DNA of 64,000 nucleotides from Superficieibacter electus (GCF_002915575.1 NZ_PQGD01000005.1:1-64000), one strand, 5' to 3'. Shown: positions 17,614 through 28,347, numbered from the stretch's first letter. Notes: generated by a model from the letters alone, not told the origin. Numbers and translations are program-made.

Positions 17614-18555
17614 ATGCTGGAACTGATTTGCAAACGGCTACTGCTGGCCATCCCCACCTTACTGCTGGTGAGCATGATGGTGTTCGGGCTGCAAAAGCTG
17701 TTGCCCGGCGATCCGCTGATCGCCATGGCCGGAGAGGAACGTGACCCGGCTGTCATCGCCCAGCTTCGCGCAGAGCTGGATTTGGATGCGCCAATACCGG
17801 TGCAGTATTACCACTGGTTAACCCGCGCGTTGCAGGGTGATCTCGGCTCTTCTTTACGCACGCATGAGCCAGTCACGCAGCTTATTGCCAGCAAACTGCC
17901 GGTGACGATTGAGTTGTCACTGCTGGCGATGATCATCGCGCTGGTGTTCGGTATTAGCATGGGGATCATTGCGGCGGTGAATAAAAATAGCTGGGTTGAT
18001 CACGGGGCAAACTTTGTGGCGATCTCGGGGATCTCGATACCGCACTTCTGGCTGGGAATTTTACTTATCCTGGTCTTCTCGGTCAATTTGCAGTGGCTAC
18101 CCGCCTCGGGCTACGTTCCGTTTAGCGAAGATCCGCTGCAAAACCTGCGCACGCTGCTGCTCCCGGCATCGGTACTGGGGACGGGGCTGGCGGCCACGCT
18201 GATGCGTCATACCCGGGCTTCGATGATTGCGGTGCTGAAAGCCGATTACATCCGCACCGCGCGGGCGAAAGGGCTGCTGTCGAAAGCAGTGATCCTTAAA
18301 CACGCCTTTCGCAACGCGCTGGTACCGGTGATCACGCTGACCACGCTGCTGTTTGGTGAGTTGCTTGGCGGCGCGGTACTGACCGAGCAAGTCTTCACTA
18401 TTCCTGGCTTCGGCAAGATGATCGTCGATTCGGTCTTCAACCGCGACTATGCGGTGGTGCAGGGCGTGGTATTGATTGTGGCGATTGGCTTCTTGCTGCT
18501 CAACCTGCTGGCCGATGTGCTGTACGTGCTTATCAACCCGAAAATGCGAGGTTAA
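17614..18555 (+). CDS. ABC transporter permease, DppB-like
   Basis: A 313-residue inner-membrane permease with about six helices. The N-terminal LLLAIPTLLLVSMMVFGLQKLLPGDP is typical of DppB/GsiC proteins, and the EAA loop reads DYIRTARAKGLLSKAVILKHAFRNALVPVITL. GGAG lies 8 nt before ATG 17614. It pairs with the next permease. Confidence 0.92.
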   Translation: MLELICKRLLLAIPTLLLVSMMVFGLQKLLPGDPLIAMAGEERDPAVIAQLRAELDLDAPIPVQYYHWLTRALQGDLGSSLRTHEPVTQLIASKLPVTIELSLLAMIIALVFGISMGIIAAVNKNSWVDHGANFVAISGISIPHFWLGILLILVFSVNLQWLPASGYVPFSEDPLQNLRTLLLPASVLGTGLAATLMRHTRASMIAVLKADYIRTARAKGLLSKAVILKHAFRNALVPVITLTTLLFGELLGGAVLTEQVFTIPGFGKMIVDSVFNRDYAVVQGVVLIVAIGFLLLNLLADVLYVLINPKMRG

Positions 18556-18557
18556 AC

Positions 18558-19433
18558 ATGGCGGAACTTACAACGCAAAACGTCGCGCTGACAACCCCGC
18601 GCACGCAAAATCGGGTGCTGAAGAAATTTCTCGCCAACAAAAGCGCGATGATTGGCGCGGTTGTGGTCGGCATTTTCGTGCTGATCGCTCTGCTGGCCCC
18701 GTGGATCGCGCCGTTTGATCCGGTTAAAGCTAACTTTTTGACGGTACGTAAACCGCCGTCGGAGCTTTACTGGTTCGGCACTGATGAACTCGGGCGCGAT
18801 ATCCTTTCACGCATTATCTGGGGGGCGCGTACCTCATTAATGGCAGGCTGCGTGTCCGTGATCATTGCGGTGGTCATCGGCGTGCCGCTGGGGCTGGTGG
18901 CGGGCTATTTCCAGGGGATCTGGGACGGCGTTATCTCGCGTTTCATTGAGGCGCTACTGGCCTGTCCATTTTTGATCATGGCGATCGCACTGGGGGCGTT
19001 TCTCGGGCCAAGCCTGAGTAATGCCATGATTGCCATCGGCCTGTCGGCAATGCCGATCTTCGCCCGGCTGACGCGCGGGCAGGTGATCGCCATTCGCAAT
19101 GAAGAGTATATCGACGGTGCGCGGGCGATTGGCCTGCCGGATCGCTGGATCATCGTGAAATATGTATTGCCAAACGTGATGTCACCGATTCTGGTACAGG
19201 CCACGCTGGCCATTGCCTCGGCCATTATTGCTGAAGCCAGTCTCTCCTTTTTAGGGCTGGGCCAGCAGCCGCCTAATCCTTCATGGGGTTCCATGCTTAA
19301 TACGGCGAAAGGATTTCTCGAACAGGCACCGTGGATGTCAGTTTTCCCCGGCGTCGCCATCTTCCTGGCTGTACAGGGCTTTAATCTACTCGGCGACGGG
19401 CTGCGCGACGCGCTCGATCCGCGCCACGACTAA
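18558..19433 (+). CDS. ABC transporter permease, DppC-like
   Basis: A 291-residue partner permease. It has the long cytoplasmic N-terminus usual for DppC, a first helix AMIGAVVVGIFVLIALLAPW, the motif HWFGTDELGRD in the form YWFGTDELGRDILSR, and the EAA loop EEYIDGARAIGLPDRWIIVKYVLPNVMSPILVQ. It starts 2 nt behind the DppB-like gene and ends 6 nt before the hydrolase gene, so all seven genes from the regulator on form one transcription unit. Confidence 0.92.
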   Translation: MAELTTQNVALTTPRTQNRVLKKFLANKSAMIGAVVVGIFVLIALLAPWIAPFDPVKANFLTVRKPPSELYWFGTDELGRDILSRIIWGARTSLMAGCVSVIIAVVIGVPLGLVAGYFQGIWDGVISRFIEALLACPFLIMAIALGAFLGPSLSNAMIAIGLSAMPIFARLTRGQVIAIRNEEYIDGARAIGLPDRWIIVKYVLPNVMSPILVQATLAIASAIIAEASLSFLGLGQQPPNPSWGSMLNTAKGFLEQAPWMSVFPGVAIFLAVQGFNLLGDGLRDALDPRHD

Positions 19434-19439
19434 GGAGTC

Positions 19440-21044
19440 ATGATGACCAAAGCGCTTGATTTTTCTACCGGTTACGCGTCACGACGCCCGCCGATGATGG
19501 GCCATAATGCCGTGGCGACCTCACAGCCGCTGGCGGCGCAGGCGGGGATGCGCATGCTGCAACTCGGCGGCAACGCCGTTGATGCCGCCGTTGCTACCGC
19601 CATGGCGCTGACGGTAGTAGAGCCGACGGGCTGCGGCATCGGCAGCGACGCCTTTGCGATTATCTGGGATGGGGAGAAACTGCACGGCCTGAATGCGTCC
19701 GGACGTTCGCCTGCCAGCTGGCACGCCGATCTGTTTGCCGGTAAAACTGCCGTGCCGGAAATCGGCTGGGACGCGGTAACGGTACCGGGGGCGGTCTCCG
19801 GCTGGGTGGCGCTGGCAGAACGTTTTGGTACGCTGCCGCTCACCACGCTGGCGCAACCAGCGATTGAGTATGCGCGCAACGGCTTTCCGGTATCGCCGCT
19901 GATTGGCCATCTGTGGCAGCGTGGCTACAACAAATTGAAAGATCAGCCGGGCTTCAGCGCCTGCTTTGCCCCGCAAGGCCGCGCGCCGCGCATCGGTGAA
20001 ATTTTCCGTAATCCGGCGCAGGCAAAAACCCTTGAGCTCATCGCGCAAACCAAAGGCGATGCGTTCTACCGCGGCGAGCTGGCACAGAAGATCGCCGCCT
20101 TTGCTGAGCAGCATGGCGCACACCTTTCAGCAGACGATCTGGCGAACCACCGCGCCGACTGGGTTGAACTGCTGTCGCGGGATTTTGCCGGCGGGTCAGT
20201 GCAGGAACTGCCGCCAAACGGCCAGGGGATCGCCACGTTGATTGCGCTCGGCATTCTGGAGCAATGCGACATTGGCCGCTACGATCCGGACTCTGTGCAG
20301 TCATTGCACCTTTCCATCGAAGCAATGAAGCTGGCGCTGGCGGATCTCGATCGCTATGTCGCGGAGGAATCCCATATGGAATTCGCTGCTAAAGAACTGC
20401 TTAGCGATGCCTATCTGAAATCCCGCGCTGCCCTGATTGATCCTGATAATGCCTCCGACTTTACCTACGGTTCGCCGACGCAAAGCGGAACGGTTTATGT
20501 CTCCACCGCTGACGCCAGCGGCATGATGGTGTCGTTTATTCAGTCAAACTTTATGGGCTTCGGTTCCGGCGTCGTGGTGCCAGAAACCGGCATCAGCCTG
20601 CAAAACCGGGGCTGTGGTTTTGTGCTCGACCCGAAGCATCCGAACGCGCTGGCGGGCAGCAAACGGCCGTTCCATACCATTATTCCGGGCTTTGCGATGG
20701 ACGGAAACGGTAAGCCGCTGATGTCATTCGGCGTGATGGGTGGGCCAATGCAGGCGCAGGGGCATATGCAGATGGCGCTGCGCATTATGTTACACGGCCA
20801 GAACCCGCAGGCGGCCATCGATGCCCCGCGCTGGCGCGTGGTGCAGGGCAGAGAAGTCACCGTCGAAGCGACATTCAGCCGTAACGTGATTGCCGGGCTA
20901 CGCGAGCGTGGGCATCACATCACCGTGGAAGATCCGTTGCAGGAATATAACTTCGGCGGTGCGCAGGTGATTTACCGGATGCCGGAAGGACACTATGTGG
21001 CGGCGACCGAAAGTCGCAAAGATGGGCAGGCATTGGTCAGCTGA
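19440..21044 (+). CDS. Gamma-glutamyltransferase-like Ntn hydrolase
   Basis: A 534-residue member of the gamma-glutamyltranspeptidase superfamily. These autocleave before a Thr that becomes the nucleophile; here Thr351 in QSGTVYVSTADASG. Upstream are the GGNAVDAAVATAMALTVVEP motif near residues 43-61 and the AVTVPGAVSGW loop. There is no signal peptide, so unlike E. coli Ggt it should be cytoplasmic, as in the YwrD-like group. The loop ahead of the nucleophile is short. In an operon with a peptide-type importer it probably hydrolyses an imported gamma-glutamyl or related amide. The start could be 19440 or 19443. Confidence 0.85.
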   Translation: MMTKALDFSTGYASRRPPMMGHNAVATSQPLAAQAGMRMLQLGGNAVDAAVATAMALTVVEPTGCGIGSDAFAIIWDGEKLHGLNASGRSPASWHADLFAGKTAVPEIGWDAVTVPGAVSGWVALAERFGTLPLTTLAQPAIEYARNGFPVSPLIGHLWQRGYNKLKDQPGFSACFAPQGRAPRIGEIFRNPAQAKTLELIAQTKGDAFYRGELAQKIAAFAEQHGAHLSADDLANHRADWVELLSRDFAGGSVQELPPNGQGIATLIALGILEQCDIGRYDPDSVQSLHLSIEAMKLALADLDRYVAEESHMEFAAKELLSDAYLKSRAALIDPDNASDFTYGSPTQSGTVYVSTADASGMMVSFIQSNFMGFGSGVVVPETGISLQNRGCGFVLDPKHPNALAGSKRPFHTIIPGFAMDGNGKPLMSFGVMGGPMQAQGHMQMALRIMLHGQNPQAAIDAPRWRVVQGREVTVEATFSRNVIAGLRERGHHITVEDPLQEYNFGGAQVIYRMPEGHYVAATESRKDGQALVS

Positions 21045-21076
21045 CCTTTACAAGCCACATCGAATGCCGCTTTTCT

Positions 21077-21097
21077 CCCTCTCCCTTCGGGAGAGGG
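21077..21097. repeat. CCCTCTCCC hairpin repeat
   Basis: CCCTCTCCC and GGGAGAGGG form a 9-bp stem around TTC, followed by CCGGGGTGAGGG. This is a common dispersed enterobacterial intergenic hairpin. It lies just behind the gamma-glutamyltransferase-like gene and may end or stabilise that mRNA. Confidence 0.7.
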
Positions 21098-21123
21098 CCG
21101 GGGTGAGGGGGATTTCAGCTACC

Positions 21124-21161
21124 GTAGGCCGGGTAAGGCGAAGCCGCCACCCGGCATTTTT
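21124..21161. repeat. REP element with T tract, between convergent genes
   Basis: GCCGGGTAAGGCG-AAG-CCGCCACCCGGC is a typical enterobacterial repetitive extragenic palindrome (GCCGG...CCGGC with the off-centre bulge), followed by six T. It separates the seven-gene operon from yafV on the opposite strand and probably works as the operon terminator. Confidence 0.8.
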
Positions 21162-21164
21162 TAC

Positions 21165-21935
21165 TCACTCAAGGCTGAACGGATCAGCATCCTGCCATGC
21201 CGGGAATTTTTCCCGATACTCCTTCAGCGCCGTCAGGGATAAATCAGCATCAATACGGGTTGCCTGATGCGGCTCGGCAGTGGCGAGGATTTCCCCCTGC
21301 GGCGTGATCACCCGGCTGTCACCGCGATAGTGGTGGCCATTGCCGTCGGTGCCTACGCGGTTACAGCCCGCCACATAGGCCTGATTCTCAATCGCGCGCG
21401 CCACCAGCAAGGCCTGCCAGTGCAGCGAGCGTGGCGCAGGCCAGTTGGCAACGTACAGCGCCAGGTCGTAATCATTACGGTTGCGCGACCAGAGTGGAAA
21501 GCGCAGGTCGTAGCAAACCAGCGGCAAGATCCGCCAGCCACGCCATTCAACGATCACCCGCTCGTTACCCGCTTCATAATGACGATGTTCATCCGCCATA
21601 CGGAACAGATGACGTTTATCGTAGAAATGAACGTCACCCTCAGGTTCGACCAGCAGAAAACGGTTCACGGGGCCACGTTCACTCTGAAGCGCCGCACTTC
21701 CGGCGATCAGCGCATTCGTCTGGCGGGCTTTCTCGCCCATCCACGCCACGACGTCATCCTGAGATAGTGATTGTTGAGCGGCTTCCATCGCAAAGCCGGT
21801 GGTAAACATTTCAGGGAGCACAATAATATCACGCCCGACGATCCCTTCCAGTTGACGATCGAAATGTCGCAGGTTAGCCGCGCCGTCCATCCAGACCAGC
21901 GGTTGTTGCAGTAAGGTAATTTTCAGGCCAGGCAC
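21165..21935 (-). CDS. yafV: Omega-amidase YafV (nitrilase superfamily)
   Basis: A 256-residue carbon-nitrogen hydrolase. The Glu-Lys-Cys triad lies in VLPEMFTTGF, FYDKRHLF and PLVCYDLRFP. Relatives deaminate alpha-ketoglutaramate and alpha-ketosuccinamate, repairing by-products of transaminases. Length equals E. coli YafV. It is encoded downstream of fadE on the same strand, with a terminator between them. Confidence 0.9.
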   Translation of the reverse strand: MPGLKITLLQQPLVWMDGAANLRHFDRQLEGIVGRDIIVLPEMFTTGFAMEAAQQSLSQDDVVAWMGEKARQTNALIAGSAALQSERGPVNRFLLVEPEGDVHFYDKRHLFRMADEHRHYEAGNERVIVEWRGWRILPLVCYDLRFPLWSRNRNDYDLALYVANWPAPRSLHWQALLVARAIENQAYVAGCNRVGTDGNGHHYRGDSRVITPQGEILATAEPHQATRIDADLSLTALKEYREKFPAWQDADPFSLE

Positions 21936-21985
21936 GATCGTACTCCTCGTTTTACAGCATTCTCACACTCTAGCATGACACAAAA

Positions 21986-22010
21986 AATAAAAAACCCCGC
22001 CTGGGCGGGG
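21986..22010 (-). terminator. fadE terminator
   Basis: Read on the minus strand: stem CCCCGC/GCGGGG with a CCAG loop (21995-22010) followed by TTTTTTATTTTTTG. It lies 19 nt behind the fadE stop. Confidence 0.9.
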
Positions 22011-22028
22011 CTGATAAGTGTGGTGACT

Positions 22029-24476
22029 TTATGCCGCTTCAGGCTTGCGCAACGTCACCGGCGGCTTTTTTACCGGCTTAGTTGCCAGCGCATCCGGCTC
22101 GAAATCATCCACGTTGATACTGCGTAAACGGCTTTCTTCAGCCCGGGTGAGCAGCGCTGCTTCATCCTGATCGATAAGCCCTTTGGACAGCGCATTTTTT
22201 GCCAGCTCGTCCAGACGGGTAAACGGCAGGTTCTTACCCAGCTCCTTACAAATACGCTGGTGGATCGGATCGGCTGCCATCACATCGCGCAGCGCCTCTT
22301 CCAGCAGGCCAACCGGATTATGCTCGTCCGGGGTCAGATACTGGCCGCGTCCAATGCGCGAACGGGTAGCACATGGCGTTTGCAGGATCAGGGCAACTTT
22401 ATGATCCAGCTTGTCGGACGGCGCATCATGGTGACGGCCTGTCGGGAAGAGAACTGCGCCCAGCAGTCCGGCAACAACCCGATTCGGGAAGTTACGCAGC
22501 AGTTCGCCCATCGCAATCTCGGCCTGATTGAGCGCATCCTGCACGCCCCAGTGTACCAGCGGCAGATCCGCTTCGTGGCGACCTTCATCGTCATAGCGTT
22601 TCAGTACGGCTGATGCGAGATAGAGCTGGCTTAATACATCACCCAGACGCGCCGAGATACGCTCGCGACGTTTCAGGCTGCCGCCCAGTACCGCCATCGA
22701 TACGTCAGACAGCAACGCCAGGTTGGCACTCAGACGGTTGATGTGCTGGTAATAACGTTTGGTGGCATCCTGCGCCGGTGACGCGCTGGTCAGCCCACGG
22801 GTCAGCCCCAGCCAGAAACTCCGTACAACGTTCGAACCGACATGGCCAATATGCTTAAACAGCAGCGTGTCAAACGCGTCTGCATCATTATTCTGCGCGG
22901 CGGCCATTTCATCCAGTACGTAAGGGTGGCAGCGGATAGCGCCCTGACCGAAGATCATCATGCTGCGGGTGAGAATATTCGCCCCTTCCACAGTAATGGC
23001 AATCGGTGCGCCCTGATAGGCCCGCGCCAGGAAGTTGCCTTCGCCGAGCATAATGCCTTTACCGCCAGTAATATCCATCGCATCAATGATGGCGCGCTGT
23101 CCACGATGAGTGCAGTGATATTTCACAATCGCAGACAGCACGGCAGGTTTCTCACCCAGCATAATTCCGTAGGTGATAAGCGATGCTGCTGCATCCATCA
23201 CGTAGGCGTTACCGGCAATGCGTGCCAGCGGCTCTTCAATGCCTTCCATTTTACCGATGGAGACTTTGAACTGACGACGAATATGCGCATAGGCACCAGT
23301 CGCCATTGCCGCCGATTTCAGGCCGCCCGTCGAGTTAGAGGGCAGGGTAATACCACGTCCGACGGACAGGCACTCAACCAGCATGCGCCAGCCCTGACCG
23401 GCCATTTTCGGCCCGCCAATGATGTAATCAATCGGTACGAAAACGTCCTGACCGCGCGTTGGCCCGTTCTGGAACGGCACGTTCAGCGGGAAGTGACGAC
23501 GACCAATCTCAACGCCCGGCGTCGTCGTGGGGATCAGCGCACAGGTAATGCCGGGGTTTTCTTCACCACCCAGCAGCTTATCCGGATCGGTCAATTTAAA
23601 GGCCAGGCCCAGCACGGTGGCGATAGGGGCCAGCGTAATGTAGCGCTTGTTCCAGGTCAGGCGCATTCCCAGCACCTGCTCACCCTGCCACTCGCCCATA
23701 CAGACAACGCCGGTGTCAGGGATGGCACCAGCATCGGAACCCGCTTCTGGGCTGGTCAGCGCAAAGCAGGGGATTTCCTGGCCGCGTGCCAGACGCGGCA
23801 GATAATGGTTTTTCTGCTCTTCGGTACCGTAATGCTGTAACAGCTCGCCCGGCCCTAACGAGTTCGGTACGCCGACGGTAATGGCCAGAATACCGGATAC
23901 GCCAGAGAGTTTTTGCAGAACGCGCGACTGCGCATAAGCGGAGAATTCCAGGCCGCCGTACTCTTTTTTGATGATCATCGCAAAGAAACGGTGCTCTTTG
24001 AGGAATGCCCACAATTCAGGCGGCAGATCGGCCAGTTCATGGGTGATGGCAAAATCATTTGCCATCCGGCAGGCTTCTTCCGTCGGACCATCAAGAAATG
24101 CCTGCTCTTCAGCGGTCAGATGCGGCTGCGGATAGCTGTGCAGTTTTTTCCAGTCCGGCGTACCGCGGAACAGATCGCCTTCCCACCAGGTCGTCCCGGC
24201 GTCAATAGCCTCTTTCTCTGTGCGCGACATGGGCGGCATCACTTTACGGAAGCTGCGGAATGCCGGAACGGAGATCATCGATTTGCGCACGGGCTTCAGG
24301 TTAAGTGGGAGCAGAAGCAGCACAACGGGCAGCAGCATCCACAGCGACCAGACGCCAGCAGCGCCGAGTGCCGCCGTCCATGCGATTAAAATCAGACTAC
24401 TCAATACCAGGCTTACCCGGTGGTAGAACAGTGCGCCGATCAGCACAATGGTTGCAACAATACTCAAAATCATCAT
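22029..24476 (-). CDS. fadE: Acyl-CoA dehydrogenase FadE
   Basis: An 815-residue flavoenzyme for the first step of fatty acid beta-oxidation (acyl-CoA to trans-2-enoyl-CoA). The N-terminus has two hydrophobic segments (about 1-22 and 24-58). The acyl-CoA dehydrogenase core spans about 100-480, with [35 protein letters not shown] and [15 protein letters not shown], followed by the long C-terminal domain specific to FadE. E. coli FadE has 814 residues. A FadR-type operator lies just upstream. Confidence 0.96.
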   Translation of the reverse strand: MMILSIVATIVLIGALFYHRVSLVLSSLILIAWTAALGAAGVWSLWMLLPVVLLLLPLNLKPVRKSMISVPAFRSFRKVMPPMSRTEKEAIDAGTTWWEGDLFRGTPDWKKLHSYPQPHLTAEEQAFLDGPTEEACRMANDFAITHELADLPPELWAFLKEHRFFAMIIKKEYGGLEFSAYAQSRVLQKLSGVSGILAITVGVPNSLGPGELLQHYGTEEQKNHYLPRLARGQEIPCFALTSPEAGSDAGAIPDTGVVCMGEWQGEQVLGMRLTWNKRYITLAPIATVLGLAFKLTDPDKLLGGEENPGITCALIPTTTPGVEIGRRHFPLNVPFQNGPTRGQDVFVPIDYIIGGPKMAGQGWRMLVECLSVGRGITLPSNSTGGLKSAAMATGAYAHIRRQFKVSIGKMEGIEEPLARIAGNAYVMDAAASLITYGIMLGEKPAVLSAIVKYHCTHRGQRAIIDAMDITGGKGIMLGEGNFLARAYQGAPIAITVEGANILTRSMMIFGQGAIRCHPYVLDEMAAAQNNDADAFDTLLFKHIGHVGSNVVRSFWLGLTRGLTSASPAQDATKRYYQHINRLSANLALLSDVSMAVLGGSLKRRERISARLGDVLSQLYLASAVLKRYDDEGRHEADLPLVHWGVQDALNQAEIAMGELLRNFPNRVVAGLLGAVLFPTGRHHDAPSDKLDHKVALILQTPCATRSRIGRGQYLTPDEHNPVGLLEEALRDVMAADPIHQRICKELGKNLPFTRLDELAKNALSKGLIDQDEAALLTRAEESRLRSINVDDFEPDALATKPVKKPPVTLRKPEAA

Positions 24477-24497
24477 AACGAAAAGCTCCCTGGCTTG

Positions 24498-24515
24498 TAG
24501 GAGGTCTGACCACTT
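24498..24515 (-). promoter_or_regulatory. FadR-type operator of fadE
   Basis: On the minus strand AAGTGGTCAGACCTCCT matches the FadR core TGGTC-N-GACC. It lies about 25 nt before the fadE start, where repression by FadR (relieved by long-chain acyl-CoA) is known in E. coli and Salmonella. Confidence 0.7.
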
Positions 24516-24715
24516 GTGATGATATGGTTGTAGTGGATGTTATTTTTTTTATCAATGTATTTACAATATAATTACAACCTCGCTCACATTGTTGCCGTTT
24601 TTCAGCGCACGGAAAATCAAAACCGCGGCCGATCGCACCGGCTTCTGCTTCCCGCTTGTGGTGCGATTGGGTACACTGCATCTTGTCATTTTTATAAAAG
24701 CTGAAGGATATCCTC

Positions 24716-25297
24716 ATGTACCAGGATCTGATTCGTAATGAACTGAATGAAGCAGCGGAAACGCTGGCTAACTTTTTGAAAGATGAAGCCAATATTCACG
24801 CTGTCCAGCGCGCGGCGGTACTGCTGGCCGACAGCTTCAAGGCGGGCGGGAAAGTGCTCTCCTGCGGCAACGGCGGTTCTCATTGCGATGCGATGCATTT
24901 TGCGGAAGAGCTGACCGGACGCTATCGCGAAAATCGTCCTGGCTATCCGGCGATTGCGATTTCCGATGTCAGCCACATTTCCTGTGTCAGCAATGATTTT
25001 GGCTACGATTATATTTTCTCCCGTTACGTTGAAGCGGTGGGGCGTGAAGGTGACGTGCTGCTGGGGATTTCCACTTCCGGTAATTCGGCGAACGTCATTA
25101 AAGCTATCGAAGCTGCCCGTGAGAAGGGAATGAAAGTGATTACCCTGACCGGGAAAGATGGCGGTAAGATGGCGGGAACGGCGGACATCGAAATCCGCGT
25201 GCCGCATTTTGGTTATGCCGATCGCATTCAGGAGATCCACATTAAAGTGATTCATATCCTGATCCAGCTTATCGAAAAAGAAATGGTTAAAGCCTGA
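24716..25297 (+). CDS. gmhA: Sedoheptulose-7-phosphate isomerase
   Basis: A 193-residue SIS-domain isomerase that makes D-glycero-D-manno-heptose 7-phosphate, the first step to the LPS core heptose. Visible: [40 protein letters not shown] and the C-terminal [13 protein letters not shown] with the active-site His. AAGGAT precedes ATG 24716. It diverges from fadE. Confidence 0.96.
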   Translation: MYQDLIRNELNEAAETLANFLKDEANIHAVQRAAVLLADSFKAGGKVLSCGNGGSHCDAMHFAEELTGRYRENRPGYPAIAISDVSHISCVSNDFGYDYIFSRYVEAVGREGDVLLGISTSGNSANVIKAIEAAREKGMKVITLTGKDGGKMAGTADIEIRVPHFGYADRIQEIHIKVIHILIQLIEKEMVKA

Positions 25298-25335
25298 TTT
25301 TGCGGGGCAACCCGCGCTGTTGTATGAGGTGAACT

Positions 25336-26103
25336 ATGTGTGAATTGCTCGGGATGAGCGCGAATGTGCCAACTGATATCTGCTTTAGTTTTACCGGGCT
25401 TGTACAGCGCGGGGGAGGCACCGGGCCGCATAAAGACGGCTGGGGTATTACCTTCTACGAAGGTAAGGGCTGTCGCACATTCAAAGATCCGCAACCGAGC
25501 TTTAATTCACCGATCGCCAAACTGGTGCAGGACTACCCCATCAAGTCCTGCGCCGTTGTTGCCCATATTCGTCAGGCCAATCGGGGGCAGGTGGCGCTGG
25601 AAAACACCCATCCCTTTACCCGCGAATTGTGGGGGCGCAACTGGACTTATGCCCATAACGGGCAGATGAACGGCTATAAATCGCTGGAGACGGGAATGTT
25701 TCGTCCGGTGGGAGATACAGACAGCGAAAAGGCGTTTTGCTGGCTACTGCATAAACTTACCCAGCGTTATCCGCGCACGCCAGGCAATATGCCCGCGGTC
25801 TTTAAATACATTGCGAGTCTGGCGGCAGAGATGCAGCAGAAAGGGGTGTTTAATATGCTGCTGTCGGATGGGCGTTACGTGATGGCGTTTTGCTCGACCA
25901 ATCTGTACTGGATCACCCGGCGCGCGCCGTTCGGGCTGGCAACGCTTATCGATCAGGATATGGAAATTGATTTTCAGCGGGAAACCACACCTAACGATGT
26001 GGTTTCCGTCATTGCAACCCAGCCATTAACCGGTAATGAGACCTGGCAAAAGATCATGCCAGGCGAGTGGGCGCTATTTTGCCTCGGTGAGCGAGTAGTT
26101 TGA
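25336..26103 (+). CDS. yafJ: YafJ, class II glutamine amidotransferase-like protein
   Basis: A 255-residue protein with the Ntn-type glutaminase fold. Cys2 ([10 protein letters not shown]) is the nucleophile position. The other family motifs are [29 protein letters not shown] and the oxyanion-side YAHNGQM. No synthetase domain is attached, so the acceptor reaction is unknown. It follows gmhA by 38 nt and overlaps the convergent yafK gene by 30 nt. Confidence 0.9.
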   Translation: MCELLGMSANVPTDICFSFTGLVQRGGGTGPHKDGWGITFYEGKGCRTFKDPQPSFNSPIAKLVQDYPIKSCAVVAHIRQANRGQVALENTHPFTRELWGRNWTYAHNGQMNGYKSLETGMFRPVGDTDSEKAFCWLLHKLTQRYPRTPGNMPAVFKYIASLAAEMQQKGVFNMLLSDGRYVMAFCSTNLYWITRRAPFGLATLIDQDMEIDFQRETTPNDVVSVIATQPLTGNETWQKIMPGEWALFCLGERVV

Positions 26104-26805
26104 CGCCAGTTGCGGGTGCACAATCTCGTGGCTCAACGGTTTGCTGACCACGTAGCGACCGTCAACCACAGAGACCATCGGCGGCTGTTGCGTCAGCGCA
26201 AAGTAATCGTATCCCGGCTTCAGTTGTTTCCAGAAATCGCTATACGCAGAATATTTATGGCGTTGCATATTGGCATCGGTCATACGGAACGGGTAAATGC
26301 TGACCTGTACAACGGGCTGACCAAAGACTAACGCACCAGTAACAAACTGGAAGATCTCATCAATGCCGGAATCGGTCATCGCATAGCAACCGATAGATAC
26401 ACAGTTACCGTGTATCATCAGATACTTGCCTTCGTAGCCGTGCGCACGGTCATAAGCGTTGGGAAATCCGATATTGATGGCTTTATAAAAGCGGCTATCG
26501 GGTTTTAGCTGACTACGCTGTACGGTGTAGAACCCTTCCGGACTTTTAAAATCGCCCTGGCGCTGCTTTGGCCCCAGTCCGCCGGAATATTTGCAGATGC
26601 TGTAGCTATCAAGAAGCTGGTACTTCTCGCCCATTTTGACGTAAAGGTCGAGAGTGCGCTCTTCCTTAAAGATCTGGATATAGACTGGCGAGCCCATCAA
26701 CTGCTGCTTGTACTCTTTGTTCACCGGTGCTGCTGAACCGGTCAGACCGGCAAAAGAGACACACGGCATAAGAAGCATCGCAAGAAAAAATGCGATTATG
26801 CGCAT
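26074..26805 (-). CDS. dpaA: YafK/DpaA, L,D-transpeptidase-fold murein-lipoprotein amidase
   Basis: A 243-residue exported YkuD-domain protein. The signal is [19 protein letters not shown]. The YkuD active site is [14 protein letters not shown] (His and Cys). In E. coli, YafK (DpaA/LdtF) detaches Braun's lipoprotein from peptidoglycan rather than forming cross-links. The frame is open to 26892, but ATG 26805 is preceded by AAGGAA and starts the signal peptide. The last 30 nt overlap yafJ on the other strand. Confidence 0.9.
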   Translation of the reverse strand: MRIIAFFLAMLLMPCVSFAGLTGSAAPVNKEYKQQLMGSPVYIQIFKEERTLDLYVKMGEKYQLLDSYSICKYSGGLGPKQRQGDFKSPEGFYTVQRSQLKPDSRFYKAINIGFPNAYDRAHGYEGKYLMIHGNCVSIGCYAMTDSGIDEIFQFVTGALVFGQPVVQVSIYPFRMTDANMQRHKYSAYSDFWKQLKPGYDYFALTQQPPMVSVVDGRYVVSKPLSHEIVHPQLASNYSLTEAK

Positions 26806-27041
26806 ACTGCTTGTTCCTTGATAAACGTTACCACATTGCCAGAACGGCAAAAGAGACCCGAAATCAGACTTATCTGGATTAGGAGCGCTCACATTAGCAC
26901 CACCGTATTTTTTCGCAAGCCTGATATGCAGCGTTTACAAATGAGTTTGCAATAAAATATCTTTTTACGGACTTTTGAACGAAACGGTAGTTGATATGAC
27001 CCGTGCAAGAATAAACACGCTTCTCAATTTATTCAATGTCA

Positions 27042-27057
27042 CTGTATACTTATCCAG
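27042..27057 (+). promoter_or_regulatory. LexA box of dinB
   Basis: CTG-N10-CAG (CTGTATACTTATCCAG) lies 20 nt before the dinB start and nearly equals the E. coli dinB SOS box. Confidence 0.9.
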
Positions 27058-27076
27058 TAAGTGATGAGGGCCCGGG

Positions 27077-28132
27077 ATGCGTAAAATCATACATGTCGAT
27101 ATGGACTGCTTTTTCGCAGCGGTAGAGATGCGGGATAACCCGTCCCTGCGCGACATCCCGCTGGCCATCGGCGGCAGTCGCGAGCGGCGTGGCGTTATCA
27201 GTACCGCCAACTACCCGGCGCGGAAATTTGGCGTGCGTAGCGCGATGTCCACGGCAATGGCGTTGAAACTGTGCCCTCATCTAACGTTATTACCAGGGCG
27301 CTTTGAGGCCTATCGGGAAGCATCCGATCATATCCGGGAAATCTTCTCTCGCTACACCTCGTTGATTGAACCGCTGTCGCTGGACGAAGCCTATCTTGAC
27401 GTTACCGACAGCGTTCATTGCCACGGCTCCGCCACTTTAATGGCCCAGCAGATCCGCAAAAATATTTATGACGAACTCAATCTCACCGCCTCCGCGGGTA
27501 TCGCGCCGATTAAATTTCTCGCCAAAATTGCCTCCGACCTGAATAAACCCAATGGGCAATATGTCATTACGCCGGAGGACGTACCGAATTTTGTGAAGTC
27601 GCTGCCGCTGAGCAAAATCCCTGGCGTCGGTAAAGTGTCGGCGGCAAAGCTTGAAAATATGGGACTACGCACCTGTGAAGACGTGCAAAATAGTGACCTG
27701 GCGCTGCTGTTAAAACGCTTTGGGAAATTTGGCCGCGTTTTATGGGAGCGCAGCCAGGGCATTGATGAGCGGACGGTTAATAACGAGCGATTACGTAAGT
27801 CAGTCGGCGTTGAGCGCACGCTGGCAGAGGATATTCACGAATGGCACGACTGCGAAGCCATTATTGAACGTCTTTATCCCGAACTGGAAAGCCGGCTGGC
27901 AAAAGTCAAACCCGATCTGCTTATTGCCCGTCAGGGCATAAAACTTAAATTTAACGATTTTCAGCTAACCACCCAGGAGCACGTCTGGCCGAAGCTTAAT
28001 AAGGAAGACTTAATCGCCACCGCGCGCAAAACCTGGGATGAGCGCCGGGGCGGGCGCGGCGTCCGGCTGGTGGGGCTGCATGTCACGCTGCTCGACCCGC
28101 AACTGGAACGGCAACTGGTGCTGGGTCTGTAA
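27077..28132 (+). CDS. dinB: DNA polymerase IV
   Basis: A 351-residue Y-family translesion polymerase. The catalytic acids are Asp8 (HVDMDCFF) and the pair in SLDEAYLD. Also seen: the steric-gate region following Asp8, the [12 protein letters not shown] finger, the thumb helix-hairpin-helix [17 protein letters not shown], and the C-terminal beta-clamp-binding end RQLVLGL. It is SOS-controlled through the box above. The toxin-antitoxin and flagellar remnants found beside dinB in E. coli K-12 are absent. Confidence 0.96.
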   Translation: MRKIIHVDMDCFFAAVEMRDNPSLRDIPLAIGGSRERRGVISTANYPARKFGVRSAMSTAMALKLCPHLTLLPGRFEAYREASDHIREIFSRYTSLIEPLSLDEAYLDVTDSVHCHGSATLMAQQIRKNIYDELNLTASAGIAPIKFLAKIASDLNKPNGQYVITPEDVPNFVKSLPLSKIPGVGKVSAAKLENMGLRTCEDVQNSDLALLLKRFGKFGRVLWERSQGIDERTVNNERLRKSVGVERTLAEDIHEWHDCEAIIERLYPELESRLAKVKPDLLIARQGIKLKFNDFQLTTQEHVWPKLNKEDLIATARKTWDERRGGRGVRLVGLHVTLLDPQLERQLVLGL

Positions 28133-28232
28133 AGTCAGAATTCTAATATTTAATAATTATTGCATCCGTAAAATTTCAGTATTACCATACTCGCGTTTTT
28201 TCCATTCTCAATAACTGCAAAGGAGGTTCATC

Positions 28233-28280
28233 ATGACAATTTATTCCCTGAACGCACTTTGCAGACATTTCCAGGATTAA
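28233..28280 (+). CDS. Putative 15-residue leader peptide before rtcB2-prfH
   Basis: ATG 28233 is preceded by the near-perfect ribosome site AAAGGAGG (28219-28226) at 6 nt. It encodes MTIYSLNALCRHFQD and a stop, 67 nt before the rtcB2 start. The rtcB2 gene itself has only a weak ribosome site. A short, strongly initiated frame ahead of a ribosome-repair operon could be a translation-sensing leader. It could also be chance; no homologue is known to me. Confidence 0.35.
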   Translation: MTIYSLNALCRHFQD

Positions 28281-28347
28281 TCTTCTTCCTGTTGCCCTGG
28301 ATTCGTCTGCCACTTCCTGATTTTTTAATTCATATATGGAATGGTAT

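Noticed and set aside
22842-23840. 332-codon open frame on the plus strand inside fadE
   Set aside because: It is the antisense of a full-length, well conserved fadE; its protein is rich in His, Arg and Gln as typical of shadow frames and resembles no family.
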